Below, piece by piece: positions 11,896-20,605 of a stretch of DNA of 64,000 nt (its first letter is position 1; each line of letters opens with the position of its first letter). The notes below the pieces were generated by a model, which had not been told where the DNA came from, searched no databases, and saw nothing but the letters and a program-made list of their open reading frames with translations. Made by a program: the position numbers and the translations under genes. The stretch lies in assembly GCF_000472505.1 (NCBI RefSeq), contig NZ_AWZR01000002.1, positions 124,001 through 188,000 on the forward strand, given 5' to 3'. Source of the stretch: Luteimonas sp. J29. GTDB taxonomy: Bacteria; Pseudomonadota; Gammaproteobacteria; Xanthomonadales; Xanthomonadaceae.

Positions 11896-12972
11896 TCAGT
11901 GGTCGAAGCCCACCCTGTCGACGAGTTCGCTGGCCTCGCGGCGGCGCCTGGCCACTTCGGTGAGCGGCAGCGCATCGACCTTCATCGCGCCGAAGCCGGC
12001 CACCACCGGGTCGAGCTCCACGCCCGCCTTCACCGGGTACTCGTAGTTGGCGCGCGCGTACAGGCTCTGCGCCTCGTCGGAGACCAGGTACTCGAGCAGC
12101 TTCACCGCGTTGTCGCGGTTGGGCGCGTGCCTGGCGACGGCGGCGCCGCTGATGTTGACGTGGGTGCCGCCGTCCGCGGCGCTGGCGAAGGTCGGGCGGA
12201 TCACCCGGATCGCCTCGCCCCACTGGTGCTGCTCGCTGCCCGGCTCGGCGTTCTTCATCCGGCCCACGTAATAGGCGTTGGCGATGCCGATGTCGCAGAT
12301 GCCGGCGAGGATGTCGCGGGCCACGTCGCGGTCGCCGCCGGCGGCCTTGCGCGCGAGGTTGGCCTTGACCCCGCGCAGCCACTGCTCGGTCCGCTCCACG
12401 CCGGCGTGGGCGATCATGGCCGCGATCAGGCTCGTGTTGTACGGGTGCTGGCCGGAGCGGATGCACACCCGCCCCTTCCACTTCGGATCGGCCAGTTCCT
12501 CGTAGGTGAACGCGTCGAGGTCCAGGGCCTTGTCGGCGTACAGCACCCGGTCGCGCAGCGACAGCGCGAACCAGTGGCCGTCGCCGCCGCGCAGGTGCGC
12601 AGGGATCGCCTCCTCCAGCACCCGGGACCGGATCGCCTGGGTCTGGCCGTTGTCGACCAGGTCGAGCAGGTTGCCGGTGTCCACGGTCATCAGCACGTCG
12701 GCCGGCGACCGCTCGCCTTCGGCGCGCACGCGCTCGAGCAGGCCGTCGCGCACGAACACCGTGTTGACCCGGATCCCGGTGGAGGCGGTGAATGCATCGA
12801 GCAGCGGCTGGACCAGGCCCGGTTCGCGCGTGGTGTAGAGGTTGACCTCGCCGGCGTCGGCGGGCGCGGCGCCCGGGCCGTCGGCCGGCGCCGGCCCGCC
12901 GTTGCGCCCGCAGGCGGCCAGCAACAGCAGGGCTGCGGTCGCGGCCACGCGGACGGCGTGAATTGGGGGCAT
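11896..12972 (-). CDS. fbpA: Ferric iron-binding lipoprotein of the FbpABC transporter
   Basis: This is a periplasmic Fe3+-binding protein of the FbpA/FutA family. It has an N-terminal signal ending in a lipobox (LLLLAACG), so it is probably membrane-anchored. Family landmarks are VNLYTTREPGLVQPLL, WKGRVCIRSGQHPYNTSLIA and NAYYVGRM; the paired tyrosines of the last motif are iron ligands in characterised relatives. The ATG at 12972 has AGGAG seven bases upstream, better than the ATG at 12990. A Fur-box-like palindrome precedes it, matching iron-repressed expression. Confidence 0.92.
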   Translation of the reverse strand: MPPIHAVRVAATAALLLLAACGRNGGPAPADGPGAAPADAGEVNLYTTREPGLVQPLLDAFTASTGIRVNTVFVRDGLLERVRAEGERSPADVLMTVDTGNLLDLVDNGQTQAIRSRVLEEAIPAHLRGGDGHWFALSLRDRVLYADKALDLDAFTYEELADPKWKGRVCIRSGQHPYNTSLIAAMIAHAGVERTEQWLRGVKANLARKAAGGDRDVARDILAGICDIGIANAYYVGRMKNAEPGSEQHQWGEAIRVIRPTFASAADGGTHVNISGAAVARHAPNRDNAVKLLEYLVSDEAQSLYARANYEYPVKAGVELDPVVAGFGAMKVDALPLTEVARRRREASELVDRVGFDH

Positions 12973-13017
12973 CGGGTCGCTCCTGTGCATTGGGTGGCCG
13001 GCGGCACCGGCGCGGAA

Positions 13018-13034
13018 ATGAGAATTGTACTCAT
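13018..13034 (-). promoter_or_regulatory. Fur-box-like palindrome containing the fbpABC -10
   Basis: The 17-base site ATGAGAATTGTACTCAT has perfect 5-base arms (ATGAG/CTCAT) and resembles a 7-1-7 Fur site. On the minus strand its centre reads TACAAT (13029 to 13024), a good -10 about 50 bases before the fbpA start. Iron-loaded Fur bound here would cover the promoter. No other Fur-like site was noticed near these genes. Confidence 0.6.
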
Positions 13035-13042
13035 CCGCGTCC

Positions 13043-13059
13043 GGCGCGGCACCCGCGCC
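13043..13059 (-). terminator. Weak stem-loop after queA
   Basis: A 7-base GC stem (13043-13049 with 13053-13059) on a 3-base loop lies just past the queA stop and before the iron promoter. It lacks a T tract, so it may only reduce read-through. Confidence 0.3.
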
Positions 13060-13082
13060 AGCGGAACGGGAGGTTGCGTCGT

Positions 13083-14117
13083 TCAGTCGAAGGCGTCGCC
13101 CAGCAGCAGCATCGCGTCGCCGTAGGAAAAGAACCGGTAGCGCTCGCGCACCGCGTGCGTGTACGCGGCCAGGATGCGCTCGCGCCCGGCGAAGGCGGAC
13201 ACCAGCATCAGCAGGGTCGATTCGGGCAGGTGGAAGTTGGTCAGCAGCGCATCCACGCTGCCGATCCGGTAGCCGGGGAAGATGAAGATCGAGGTCTCGC
13301 CCGAAAACGGGTGCAGTTCGCCGTCCACCGTCGCGCTTTCCAGCGCGCGAACCACCGTCGTGCCGACCGCCACGACCCGACCGCCCGCCTCGCGCGTACG
13401 CCGCACCTGCGACACCAGCGCCGCGCCGACGTTGAGCCATTCGCTGTGCATGGCGTGCTGGTGCAGGTCCTCGCTGCGCACCGGCTGGAAGGTGCCGGCG
13501 CCCACGTGCAGGGTGACGTGGCCGAACCCGATCCCGCGCGCGCGCAGGTCGGCGAGCAGCGGTTCGTCGAAATGGAGGCCCGCCGTGGGCGCGGCGACGG
13601 CGCCGGCCTCGCGCGCGAACACGGTCTGGTAGCGCTCGGCGTCGTCGCGGCCGGGCTCGCGGCGGATGTAGGGCGGCAGCGGCAGGCGCCCGGCTTCGAG
13701 CAGCCAGGATTCGAGCGCGGCGCCGACCTCGAACTGCAGGTCATAGAAGCCGCCCTCGCGGGCGAGCACCACCGCGCTGCCGCCGGCGTCGATCGCGATG
13801 CGCGCGCCGGGCTTCGGCGGCTTGCTGGCGCCGAGCTGGGCGCGCGCGCGGTTGCCCGGCAACAGGCGCTCGACCAGGATCTCGACCCGGCCGCCCGTGT
13901 CCTTCTGCCCGAACAGCCTCGCCGGGATCACGCGCGTGTCGTTGAACACCAGCAGGTCGCCCGGCCGCAGCCAGTCGCCCAGCTGGCGAATGCGCGCATC
14001 CACCGGCGGCGCCTGGCCGGGCGGAAGCACCAGCATCCGGCTGCCAGAGCGCTCGGGCAGCGGCTCCTGCGCGATCAGCTCCAGCGGCAGTTCGTAGTGG
14101 AAGTCGGACTTCTTCAT
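13083..14117 (-). CDS. queA: S-adenosylmethionine:tRNA ribosyltransferase-isomerase
   Basis: QueA transfers the ribosyl group of S-adenosylmethionine to preQ1-34 in tRNA to make epoxyqueuosine. The 344 residues start MKKSDFHYELPLELIAQEPL and contain LLVFNDTRVIPARL, AAPTAGLHFDEPLL, HVGAGTFQPV and LLTNFHLPESTLLMLVSAFAG, all family signatures. The frame is open upstream through the repeat block, but homologues begin at ATG 14117. TACAAT stands exactly six bases before this ATG, pointing to a leaderless transcript. It belongs to the same pathway as tgt, four genes downstream. Confidence 0.97.
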   Translation of the reverse strand: MKKSDFHYELPLELIAQEPLPERSGSRMLVLPPGQAPPVDARIRQLGDWLRPGDLLVFNDTRVIPARLFGQKDTGGRVEILVERLLPGNRARAQLGASKPPKPGARIAIDAGGSAVVLAREGGFYDLQFEVGAALESWLLEAGRLPLPPYIRREPGRDDAERYQTVFAREAGAVAAPTAGLHFDEPLLADLRARGIGFGHVTLHVGAGTFQPVRSEDLHQHAMHSEWLNVGAALVSQVRRTREAGGRVVAVGTTVVRALESATVDGELHPFSGETSIFIFPGYRIGSVDALLTNFHLPESTLLMLVSAFAGRERILAAYTHAVRERYRFFSYGDAMLLLGDAFD

Positions 14118-14123
14118 CGGGGA

Positions 14124-14129
14124 ATTGTA
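14124..14129 (-). promoter_or_regulatory. -10 element of queA, leaderless spacing
   Basis: TACAAT on the minus strand (5 of 6 to consensus) is separated from the queA ATG by six bases, so transcription would begin at or next to the start codon. There is no Shine-Dalgarno between them. Confidence 0.5.
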
Positions 14130-14161
14130 GGGCGGCGGCCGTTCGCCGGCCCCCCTCCCAG

Positions 14162-14580
14162 CCTCCCCCCGCAAGCGGGGGGAGGGGCGACGGGGCACCC
14201 GCGGCCGCAAATCCGCCTCGACTTTCCGACGCCCCCCCCAGACAGCACCGCTTGCCCGCAGGGGACCCGCCCCGACCGCGCGCCATCCGCTCCTCCCTCC
14301 GCTTGCGGGGAGGCCGGGAGGGGGGGCATGCGCAGCACCGACCATCTTCGTCAGGGAGCCTGCCCCCACCCCACCGCTTGCTCCGCAAGCGGTTCCCCCT
14401 CCCCCGCGGGCAGGGGAGGGGCACATGCGACGCGCCATCCGCTCCTCCCCCCGTTTGCGGGGGAGGCCGGGAGGGGGCACGCGCAGCACCGATCAGCTTC
14501 GCCACGGAGCCTGCCCCCACCCCACCGCTTGCTTCGCAAGCGGTTCCACCCTCCCCCGCGGGCGGGGGAGGGGCGGTGGT
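14162..14580. repeat. GC-rich hairpin block with two ~152-base direct repeats
   Basis: No gene is seen in 14130-14580. A perfect 11-base stem with an AA loop lies at 14162-14185. Two degenerate direct repeats follow: CGCCATCCGC at 14281 and 14433, CGCAGCACCG at 14331 and 14482. Each contains the stem-loop CCGCTTG/CAAGCGG (14374-14392 and 14525-14543, 151 bases apart) flanked by runs of C and G. The composition and palindromes resemble REP-type elements; they are different in sequence from the block at 3.7-4.4 kb. Confidence 0.75.
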
Positions 14581-14603
14581 GTCCTTCGCCTGCGGCGAAG
14601 GAC
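14581..14603 (-). terminator. Stem-loop after the lrp-type gene
   Basis: A perfect 10-base stem (GTCCTTCGCC with GGCGAAGGAC) on a TGC loop starts two bases past the regulator's stop codon. No T tract follows on the minus strand, so termination may be Rho-assisted. Confidence 0.5.
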
Positions 14604-14605
14604 GC

Positions 14606-15037
14606 TTACCTTTCGAACTTGGTGGAGAGGATCACCGCGGAGGTGGTGCGCTCCACGCCGTCGACCGCGCCAATGCGGTCGGTGAGCTCGTCCATGTCAC
14701 CCACGGTCGGCACCACGCCCATGGCCACCAGGTCGTGCGCGCCGCTCACCGAATGCAGGCTGCGCACCTCAGGCATCGCGTGCAGCGCCTGGACCACCGC
14801 CGGCATCTGCTTGGGCAGCACGGTAATCAGGATGTGGGCGCGGATGTGGTTGCGCTCGACGTCCTCGTTCACGCGCACGGTGTAGCCGCGGATCACGCCA
14901 TCGCGCTCGAGCCGGTCGATCCGGCTCTGCACCGTGGTGCGCGACAGCCCCAGCCGGCGGGCGATCTCGGCAGTCGAGGCACGGGCGTTCTCGCGCAGCG
15001 CCGACAGCAGCTGCAGGTCGGCCGGGGTGATCTTCAT
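14606..15037 (-). CDS. Lrp/AsnC-family transcriptional regulator
   Basis: This is a cytoplasmic DNA-binding protein of 143 residues. An N-terminal winged HTH (about 1-60; TAEIARRLGLSRTTVQSRIDRLERDGVI) is followed by a C-terminal RAM/effector domain that assembles octamers and binds an amino acid. Starting at ATG 15037 gives the normal Lrp length. TATGAT at 15070-15075 on the minus strand is a likely -10. It is divergent from a class III aminotransferase, so it probably controls that gene and itself, with the substrate or product amino acid as effector. The effector is unknown. Confidence 0.92.
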   Translation of the reverse strand: MKITPADLQLLSALRENARASTAEIARRLGLSRTTVQSRIDRLERDGVIRGYTVRVNEDVERNHIRAHILITVLPKQMPAVVQALHAMPEVRSLHSVSGAHDLVAMGVVPTVGDMDELTDRIGAVDGVERTTSAVILSTKFER

Positions 15038-15121
15038 GAATCGTCCAGAACCTTCGTCGATATGCCGAAATCATACTGAATTTTGCTCGGATCGGCCCTG
15101 TCATGCGACGAACAGGCCCCC

Positions 15122-15138
15122 GATAATTGGAATCCAAT
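15122..15138 (+). promoter_or_regulatory. Aminotransferase -10 overlapped by an inverted repeat
   Basis: GATAAT (15122-15127) is a 5-of-6 match to a -10 for the aminotransferase gene. It overlaps a perfect inverted repeat ATTGG-AAT-CCAAT (15126-15138), a plausible operator for the divergently encoded Lrp-type regulator. Assignment of the operator is inference. Confidence 0.4.
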
Positions 15139-15210
15139 GCCGCTTGCTGGCCTCCCGCCCGACGACGCCGGCCCACCGGCGGCAGCGGCCCCACTTCCGG
15201 AGGAACGCCG

Positions 15211-16707
15211 ATGTCCGTGACCGATGCCCTCGCCCCCCTGCGCGCCCACGGCGGCCAGCGCCGCACCACCGGCCTGGACGACGCCACCATCGATCGCATG
15301 GCGGCGGGCCACCCGGAGCTGCGCGAGGCGATCGATGCCGCCGTGGCCGAGCACCGGCGCATCCGCGACGGCTTTGCCGACCTGCTCGAACTGGACGAGC
15401 CGGCGCAGATCCAGGCAGTGCAGGCCGGCTACGTCAACTTCTACGCGACCGACGCGGTCAATCCGTACGTGGCCCTGACCGCGCGCGGACCGTGGATCGT
15501 GACCCTCAAGGGCGCGGTGGTCCACGACTCGGGCGGCTACGGCATGCTCGGCCTCGGCCACGCGCCGCCGGCCGTGCTCGAAGCGATGGCCCGGCCGCAG
15601 GCGATGGCCAACGTGATGACGCCGAGCCTGTCGCAGCTGCGCTTCGACCGCGCCATGCGCCGCGAGATCGGGCACAGCATCGGCGGTTGCCCGTTCTCGC
15701 ACTTCCTGTGCCTGAACTCCGGCTCCGAGGCGGTGGGCCTGGCGGCGCGCATCGCCGACGTCAACACCCGGCTGATGACCGATCCGGGCGCGCGCCACGC
15801 CGGCGCGACGGTCAAGCGGATCGTGGTCAAGGGCAGCTTCCACGGCCGCACCGAGCGGCCCGCGCTGTACTCCGATTCCACCCGCAAGACCTACCTGCAG
15901 CACCTGGCCAGCTTCCGCGGCGAGGATTCGCTCATCGCGATCACGCCTTACGACGTCGATGCGCTGCGCCGCGCGTTCGCCGACGCCGAGGCCAACGGCT
16001 GGTTCGTCGAGGCGGTGTTCCTCGAGCCGGTGATGGGCGAGGGCGACCCCGGTCGCGCCCTGCCGCGCGCGTTCTACGACGCGGCGCGCGAGCTGACCAG
16101 GGCGCACGGCTCGCTGCTGCTGGTCGATTCGATCCAGGCCGGCCTGCGCGCCCACGGCGTGCTGTCGATCGTCGACTACCCGGGCTTCGAGGGCATCGAG
16201 GCGCCGGACATGGAAACCTATTCCAAGGCGCTCAACGCGGGCCAGTATCCGCTGTCGGTGCTGGCGGTGACCGAGCGCGCCGCGGGCCTGTACCGCACGG
16301 GCGTATACGGGAACACGATGACCACCAATCCGCGCGCCCTGGACGTGGCCTGCGCGGTGCTCGACCAGCTCACCCCGGAGCTGCGCGCCAACATCCGCGA
16401 GCGCGGGCGCGAGGCGGTGGAGCGGCTGCAGGCGCTGCAAGCCGGGCTCGACGGCCTGATCACCGGGGTCCAGGGCACCGGCCTGCTGTTTTCCTGCGAA
16501 CTCACCCCGCAGTTCAAGTGCTACGGCGCCGATTCGACCGAGGAGTGGCTGCGCGAGCACGGCATTGGCGTGATCCACGGCGGCGCCAACTCGCTGCGCT
16601 TCACTCCGCGCTTCGAAACCACGTCCGACGAACTCGAACTGCTGGTGTCCATGGTCGGCCGCGCCCTGCGCGAGGGGCCGCGGCGCGACCGCGACACGGC
16701 GGCCTGA
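15211..16707 (+). CDS. Class III pyridoxal-phosphate aminotransferase, substrate unknown
   Basis: This cytoplasmic fold-type I aminotransferase of 498 residues moves an amino group, usually from an omega- or alpha-amine, to a keto acid. The cofactor-binding aspartate is D306 (LLLVDSIQAG) and the Schiff-base lysine is K339 (METYSKALNAGQYP). LCLNSGSEAVGLAARIAD binds the phosphate, and KGSFHGRTERPALYSDSTR is the usual class III loop. About 95 residues precede the core, longer than in GabT or ArgD. ATG 15211 follows GGAGGAAC. An Lrp-type regulator is transcribed away from it, which suggests induction by an amino acid. Lysine, ornithine or GABA transamination are candidates; I cannot choose. Confidence 0.85.
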   Translation: MSVTDALAPLRAHGGQRRTTGLDDATIDRMAAGHPELREAIDAAVAEHRRIRDGFADLLELDEPAQIQAVQAGYVNFYATDAVNPYVALTARGPWIVTLKGAVVHDSGGYGMLGLGHAPPAVLEAMARPQAMANVMTPSLSQLRFDRAMRREIGHSIGGCPFSHFLCLNSGSEAVGLAARIADVNTRLMTDPGARHAGATVKRIVVKGSFHGRTERPALYSDSTRKTYLQHLASFRGEDSLIAITPYDVDALRRAFADAEANGWFVEAVFLEPVMGEGDPGRALPRAFYDAARELTRAHGSLLLVDSIQAGLRAHGVLSIVDYPGFEGIEAPDMETYSKALNAGQYPLSVLAVTERAAGLYRTGVYGNTMTTNPRALDVACAVLDQLTPELRANIRERGREAVERLQALQAGLDGLITGVQGTGLLFSCELTPQFKCYGADSTEEWLREHGIGVIHGGANSLRFTPRFETTSDELELLVSMVGRALREGPRRDRDTAA

Positions 16708-16732
16708 GGCCCGCCGGCGGCCACCGGCGCGC

Positions 16733-17869
16733 TCAGTCCGTCTCGCAGGCAGGCAGCGACAGTGCGTCGGCGATGTCGCGCCAGTCGAACGCCACTACGC
16801 CCTGGTCGTCGTGCACCGCGTACAGCACGCCCTGGGGAAAGCGCGCGCTCGCCGCCTGGTGCAGCCAGATGCCGTCGGTGTTGGCGACCATGCGGCCGGT
16901 CACCGCACCGGCGTGGTCGAGCGTGGCGCGGTCGAACAGGTGGAACACGGTGCGGCCCTTGCCCTGCTCGGTGGTGATCCACCAGCCGGCGCCATCCGCG
17001 CACTCCTTGAGCATGATGCCCTCCGACTGCGCCCGGAACACGTCGCCGCCGATGGTGCGCCCGGAGAAGTTGCCCTCCAGGTCGTACACCTTGAGCTCGT
17101 TGGCGTAGGTCTCGTCCTCCTCGGCGATCAACAGCCGGCCGTGGAGCGGATCGCCCCAGATGGACTCCACGACCCGCAACGCACCGCGCTCGCTCGTGTC
17201 GCCGAAGGCCGATACCAGCTGCGCCCGGTAGCCCGCGCCATCGCGCTTGACCAGGTAGCGCTTCACGCGCCGGTCCAGACCGGACAGCGGCGGCACGATG
17301 TCCTCGCCCCCGGCGTCTTCGCCGGCCATGTAGGCATCGGTGACGTAGAGCTCGTAGCCCGCGTCGACCGGGTTCACCCACAGGCCGTAGGGCTTGGCCA
17401 GGTCTTCCCCGGCGAAGCTGGTCACGTGGGTGAACCCGGGCAATCGCAGGGCCTGCACGCGGCGGTTGTCGCGCTCGACCACGAACACCAGATCGTCGAC
17501 CACCGCGACGCCGTTGGGACGGTCGAACTCGCCCGCGCCCGTGCCCGGGCCGCCGACGGTGCGCAGCGTCTGCCCGGTGTGCCCGTCGTACACCACGAGC
17601 CGGTCGGTCGCCTTCGCGGTGGCGATCACCCAGACCCCGCCGTCGGGCGCACTCCACGCCGCCACCGAATCGATGTTGTCGTCCGGCGTCATCGCGCTGC
17701 GGAACGCTTCGGCGACGACCGGGATGTCGCGCGCCTGTCCGCTGCGCGGCGTATCGGCCCGTGCGTCCGGCGGGCCGGCCTCCGCCGCGTCCGGCCCGCC
17801 CGAACAGGCGGCCAGCGCGAGCACGAGTAGCGATGCACACGCATGCGAAGATGGGAATCTGGACGTCAT
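16733..17869 (-). CDS. Phytase-like beta-propeller lipoprotein
   Basis: This exported protein of 378 residues has a lipobox (LVLALAAC followed by SGG), so it is probably anchored at the cell surface or periplasmic face. Repeated strands such as GVWVIATAKATDRLVVYDGHTGQ, DRPNGVAVVDDLVFVVERDN and DGIWLHQAASARFPQGVLYAVHDD fit a six-bladed propeller of the phytase family, which releases phosphate from inositol phosphates. It follows a TonB-dependent receptor by 39 bases, and a Pho-box-like site precedes that receptor. Some canonical phytase calcium ligands are not obvious, so the substrate could be another phosphate ester. Confidence 0.7.
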   Translation of the reverse strand: MTSRFPSSHACASLLVLALAACSGGPDAAEAGPPDARADTPRSGQARDIPVVAEAFRSAMTPDDNIDSVAAWSAPDGGVWVIATAKATDRLVVYDGHTGQTLRTVGGPGTGAGEFDRPNGVAVVDDLVFVVERDNRRVQALRLPGFTHVTSFAGEDLAKPYGLWVNPVDAGYELYVTDAYMAGEDAGGEDIVPPLSGLDRRVKRYLVKRDGAGYRAQLVSAFGDTSERGALRVVESIWGDPLHGRLLIAEEDETYANELKVYDLEGNFSGRTIGGDVFRAQSEGIMLKECADGAGWWITTEQGKGRTVFHLFDRATLDHAGAVTGRMVANTDGIWLHQAASARFPQGVLYAVHDDQGVVAFDWRDIADALSLPACETD

Positions 17870-17908
17870 GGTGCTTCTCCGGTGGATGCGGCCGGCGCGT
17901 CGCGCGCG

Positions 17909-20467
17909 TCAGAACCGCAGCTTCATGCCGACCGCATAGCTGCGGCCATAGAGTTCGTGCTGCAGCGTGGAGGCCGGGGATCCCTGGTAGAGCTCCAGCG
18001 GCTCGTCGAGCAGGTTGGACGCCTCGAAGTACAGGCTCCAACGCCCGCCCACGGCATAGTCCAGGCGGAAATCGAGCTGGGTGTTGGGCGCCACCCGGAT
18101 GTCGTAGCGGCGATCGTCGCCGATCTCCTCCAGGTACTCGCTGCGGTACACGGCGGCCAGGCGGGCGCTGACGCGATGGTTCTCCCAGCCCAGGTGCGCG
18201 CTGTACAGCCGCTCGGACGAACGCGGTAGCGTAAAGGCCTCACCGGCGCGGTCCGGGATCCCGGCGACGAACTCGGTGTCGAGCCAGGTGCCGCTCAGGC
18301 CGATCAGCAGGCCGCTCCAGGGCCCTGGCAGAAAGTCGAGCTTCTGTTGCCAGTTCAACTCGACGCCCAGCACCTTCGCGTCCTCGCCGTTGACCGGCAG
18401 GCCCACGTCGTAGCCCGGGAAGTCCGGATGGCGATTGGTCCGGGTCTCGACGATGTAGCCGTCGATCGACTTGTGGAAGAGGCCGGCGGAGAAGAGGCCC
18501 GACGCGCCGATGTAGCGCTCCAGCGACAGGTCGATGTTGGTCGACTCGTAGGGGTCGAGCCGCGGGTTGCCCAGGCTGGCCTCCTCGTCGTCGCGGTTGA
18601 TGCTGGCGCGCGGGGAGATGTCGCCGAAGCCCGGCCGGGCGATGGTCCTGGTCAGGGCGCCGCGCAGCACCCAGTCGCCGTCGGTGTCGTAGCGCAGGTG
18701 CAGGCCCGGCAGCACGCTGGTGTAGGAACTCCGGCCGGACGACGGGCTGGCGGACAGCACGCCGTCCCCGTCCAGGTCCACGCTCCAGCCGGTGGCCTCG
18801 AACCGCGTCCGCTCGACCCGGGTACCGGCGATCACGCGCAACCTGCCCACGTCCACCGTCGCCATCAGGTAGCCGGCCAGCACGTCCTCGCTCGCGACGT
18901 AGTCTTCGACCAGCGACACCAGCGTGTTCCCGGCCACGTCCTGGGGGCGCGCGCTGAAGCCGTCGCGGTGGTCGCGCAGCCATTGCCGCATCGCCCGCGA
19001 CGACAGGCCCTCGCCGAACACGCCATGCCGGAAGGACGGCGCGGGCGTGGTCCAGTCGTCCGGGTCGATGTCGGGCCCGCGGCGGAACTCGGCCTCGTCC
19101 ACGTCCACGTCGCGGTCGCGCCAGCGCCCGAGCAGGCCGGCCTTCCAGGTCGCCGCCTCGCCGGTCCAGGTAAAGTCGAACTTCGCGCTCAGCGCCTCGT
19201 CGTCCACCTGCTTGGGCGCCACGACCAGGCGATCGAGGCCATAACCGGCGTTGCGCAGCCAGCCGTCGCCACCGGCGGGGTCGATCACGTCGAAGGACGG
19301 GATCGCCCCCGGGCCGAGGCGGATCGCCATGTCCTCCCCGCCCAGGTACTCGAAGCGCATCTCGACCTCGTCGTCCACCCGCTCGCGCACCCTGGTGTAG
19401 CCCAGCTGGTAGTCGAACCGCGCGCGGCCGACGCGGTTCATGCCGCCGGCGCTGGCGGTGAAGGTGTGCTCTTCCTTGGTGCGGTAGCGCAGGCGGCGGC
19501 TGAAGTCGTCGGCCGCGATGTTCTCCACCTGCCAGCTGTCGCCGTCGTAGCCGGCGATGTCGCCCTCGCCCAGCGGGATGATGTTGCGCTGGCGGGTCTC
19601 GGCGTCGGTGAAGTCGGTGTACAGGGTGCGCAGGTAGTACCTGCGGTCACTGTCCGGGCGCCAGTCCAGGTTGAGGTTCAGCCCGGTGCGCTCGCGGTTG
19701 ATGGTGTACTTGCGCTGCTGCAGCTCCAGCGGCAGCAGGCGGCCGCCGGCGACGTCCGCGAACTGGTCGTCGTACTCGATCTCGACGTTGTCCGATTCGT
19801 AGTCGCGGTCCTGCCAGCTGATGCCGAAGACGACGCCGACGGTCCCGCCATAGACGTCGCTGAAGTTGAACGCCGCCTTGGGGCTGGTCTCCCCGCTGAG
19901 GTTCTGGTGGCTGGCCTCGGCCTTGAGCCGCATGCTGCGGCCGTCGCGGTCGAAGGCCGATGCCGACTCGACCATGATCGTTCCGCCCAGCGAATCCCCC
20001 GGCATGTCCGGGGTGGCTGCCTTGACCACGGTGAGGCGCTCGGTGGATTCGGAGGGGATCACGTCCAGCGGCGCGGCCCGGCTGCCGTCCTCCGGCGTGC
20101 CCATGCCGATGCCGTCGACGGTCACCGAATTCAGGGCCGCGTCCAGGCCGCGGATGACGACGTAGCGGCCCTCGCCCTGGTCGCGGGTGACGCTCACGCC
20201 GGGCAGGCGCGAGAGCGACTCGCCGACGTTCTGGTCCGGGTACTGGCCCATCGAGTCGGCCGACACGCCGTCCTGGATCGCGTCGCTCGAACGCTTGGCA
20301 TCCACCGCCCGGAGCTGGGACTCGTACTGCGCGCGCACCACCATCGTGTCGAGGTCGACGGGGGACGGGCCGGGCATCGGGGGAGCCGCGTCCCGGGCGA
20401 AGCCGGCGGAGGCGCAGGATGCCAGCACGAGGGCGATGGCGAGGTGGAGCGGGTGGCGGCGCGACAT
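17909..20467 (-). CDS. TonB-dependent receptor paired with the phytase-like gene
   Basis: This outer-membrane beta-barrel of 852 residues has a signal peptide (about 1-24), a short linker with a TonB-box-like DLDTMVVRAQ, and a plug. The plug has NVGESLSRLPGVSVTRDQGE, YVVIRGLDAALNSVTVDGIG and VVKAATPDMPGDSLGGTIMV, the Xanthomonas/Caulobacter-type signature. A long barrel ends in the aromatic SYAVGMKLRF. It takes up a large or scarce substrate using TonB energy. The following lipoprotein gene and the candidate Pho box suggest a phosphate-containing substrate such as phytate; that is inference. Confidence 0.93.
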   Translation of the reverse strand: MSRRHPLHLAIALVLASCASAGFARDAAPPMPGPSPVDLDTMVVRAQYESQLRAVDAKRSSDAIQDGVSADSMGQYPDQNVGESLSRLPGVSVTRDQGEGRYVVIRGLDAALNSVTVDGIGMGTPEDGSRAAPLDVIPSESTERLTVVKAATPDMPGDSLGGTIMVESASAFDRDGRSMRLKAEASHQNLSGETSPKAAFNFSDVYGGTVGVVFGISWQDRDYESDNVEIEYDDQFADVAGGRLLPLELQQRKYTINRERTGLNLNLDWRPDSDRRYYLRTLYTDFTDAETRQRNIIPLGEGDIAGYDGDSWQVENIAADDFSRRLRYRTKEEHTFTASAGGMNRVGRARFDYQLGYTRVRERVDDEVEMRFEYLGGEDMAIRLGPGAIPSFDVIDPAGGDGWLRNAGYGLDRLVVAPKQVDDEALSAKFDFTWTGEAATWKAGLLGRWRDRDVDVDEAEFRRGPDIDPDDWTTPAPSFRHGVFGEGLSSRAMRQWLRDHRDGFSARPQDVAGNTLVSLVEDYVASEDVLAGYLMATVDVGRLRVIAGTRVERTRFEATGWSVDLDGDGVLSASPSSGRSSYTSVLPGLHLRYDTDGDWVLRGALTRTIARPGFGDISPRASINRDDEEASLGNPRLDPYESTNIDLSLERYIGASGLFSAGLFHKSIDGYIVETRTNRHPDFPGYDVGLPVNGEDAKVLGVELNWQQKLDFLPGPWSGLLIGLSGTWLDTEFVAGIPDRAGEAFTLPRSSERLYSAHLGWENHRVSARLAAVYRSEYLEEIGDDRRYDIRVAPNTQLDFRLDYAVGGRWSLYFEASNLLDEPLELYQGSPASTLQHELYGRSYAVGMKLRF

Positions 20468-20502
20468 GGGCGGCGGGACCGGGGAAGCGGGAAACGCTGC
20501 GC

Positions 20503-20536
20503 ACGCTATGTCCGCCCGGTTTCAGCTGCGTGACAG
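20503..20536 (-). promoter_or_regulatory. Candidate Pho box and -10 before the receptor/phytase pair
   Basis: On the minus strand 20536-20519 reads CTGTCACGCAGCTGAAAC. The first heptamer matches the PhoB half-site CTGTCAY fully and the second partly (CTGAAAC), with the correct 4-base spacer. A weak -10-like TAGCGT (20508-20503) follows ten bases later, the geometry of PhoB-activated promoters, about 40 bases before the receptor ATG. Confidence 0.5.
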
Positions 20537-20605
20537 CGCGCCCGCCGCCTTCCCGGGCCATCATGGATCGGTCACACTTCGAGCGCCCACGTGCGTGCCA
20601 CCGAC

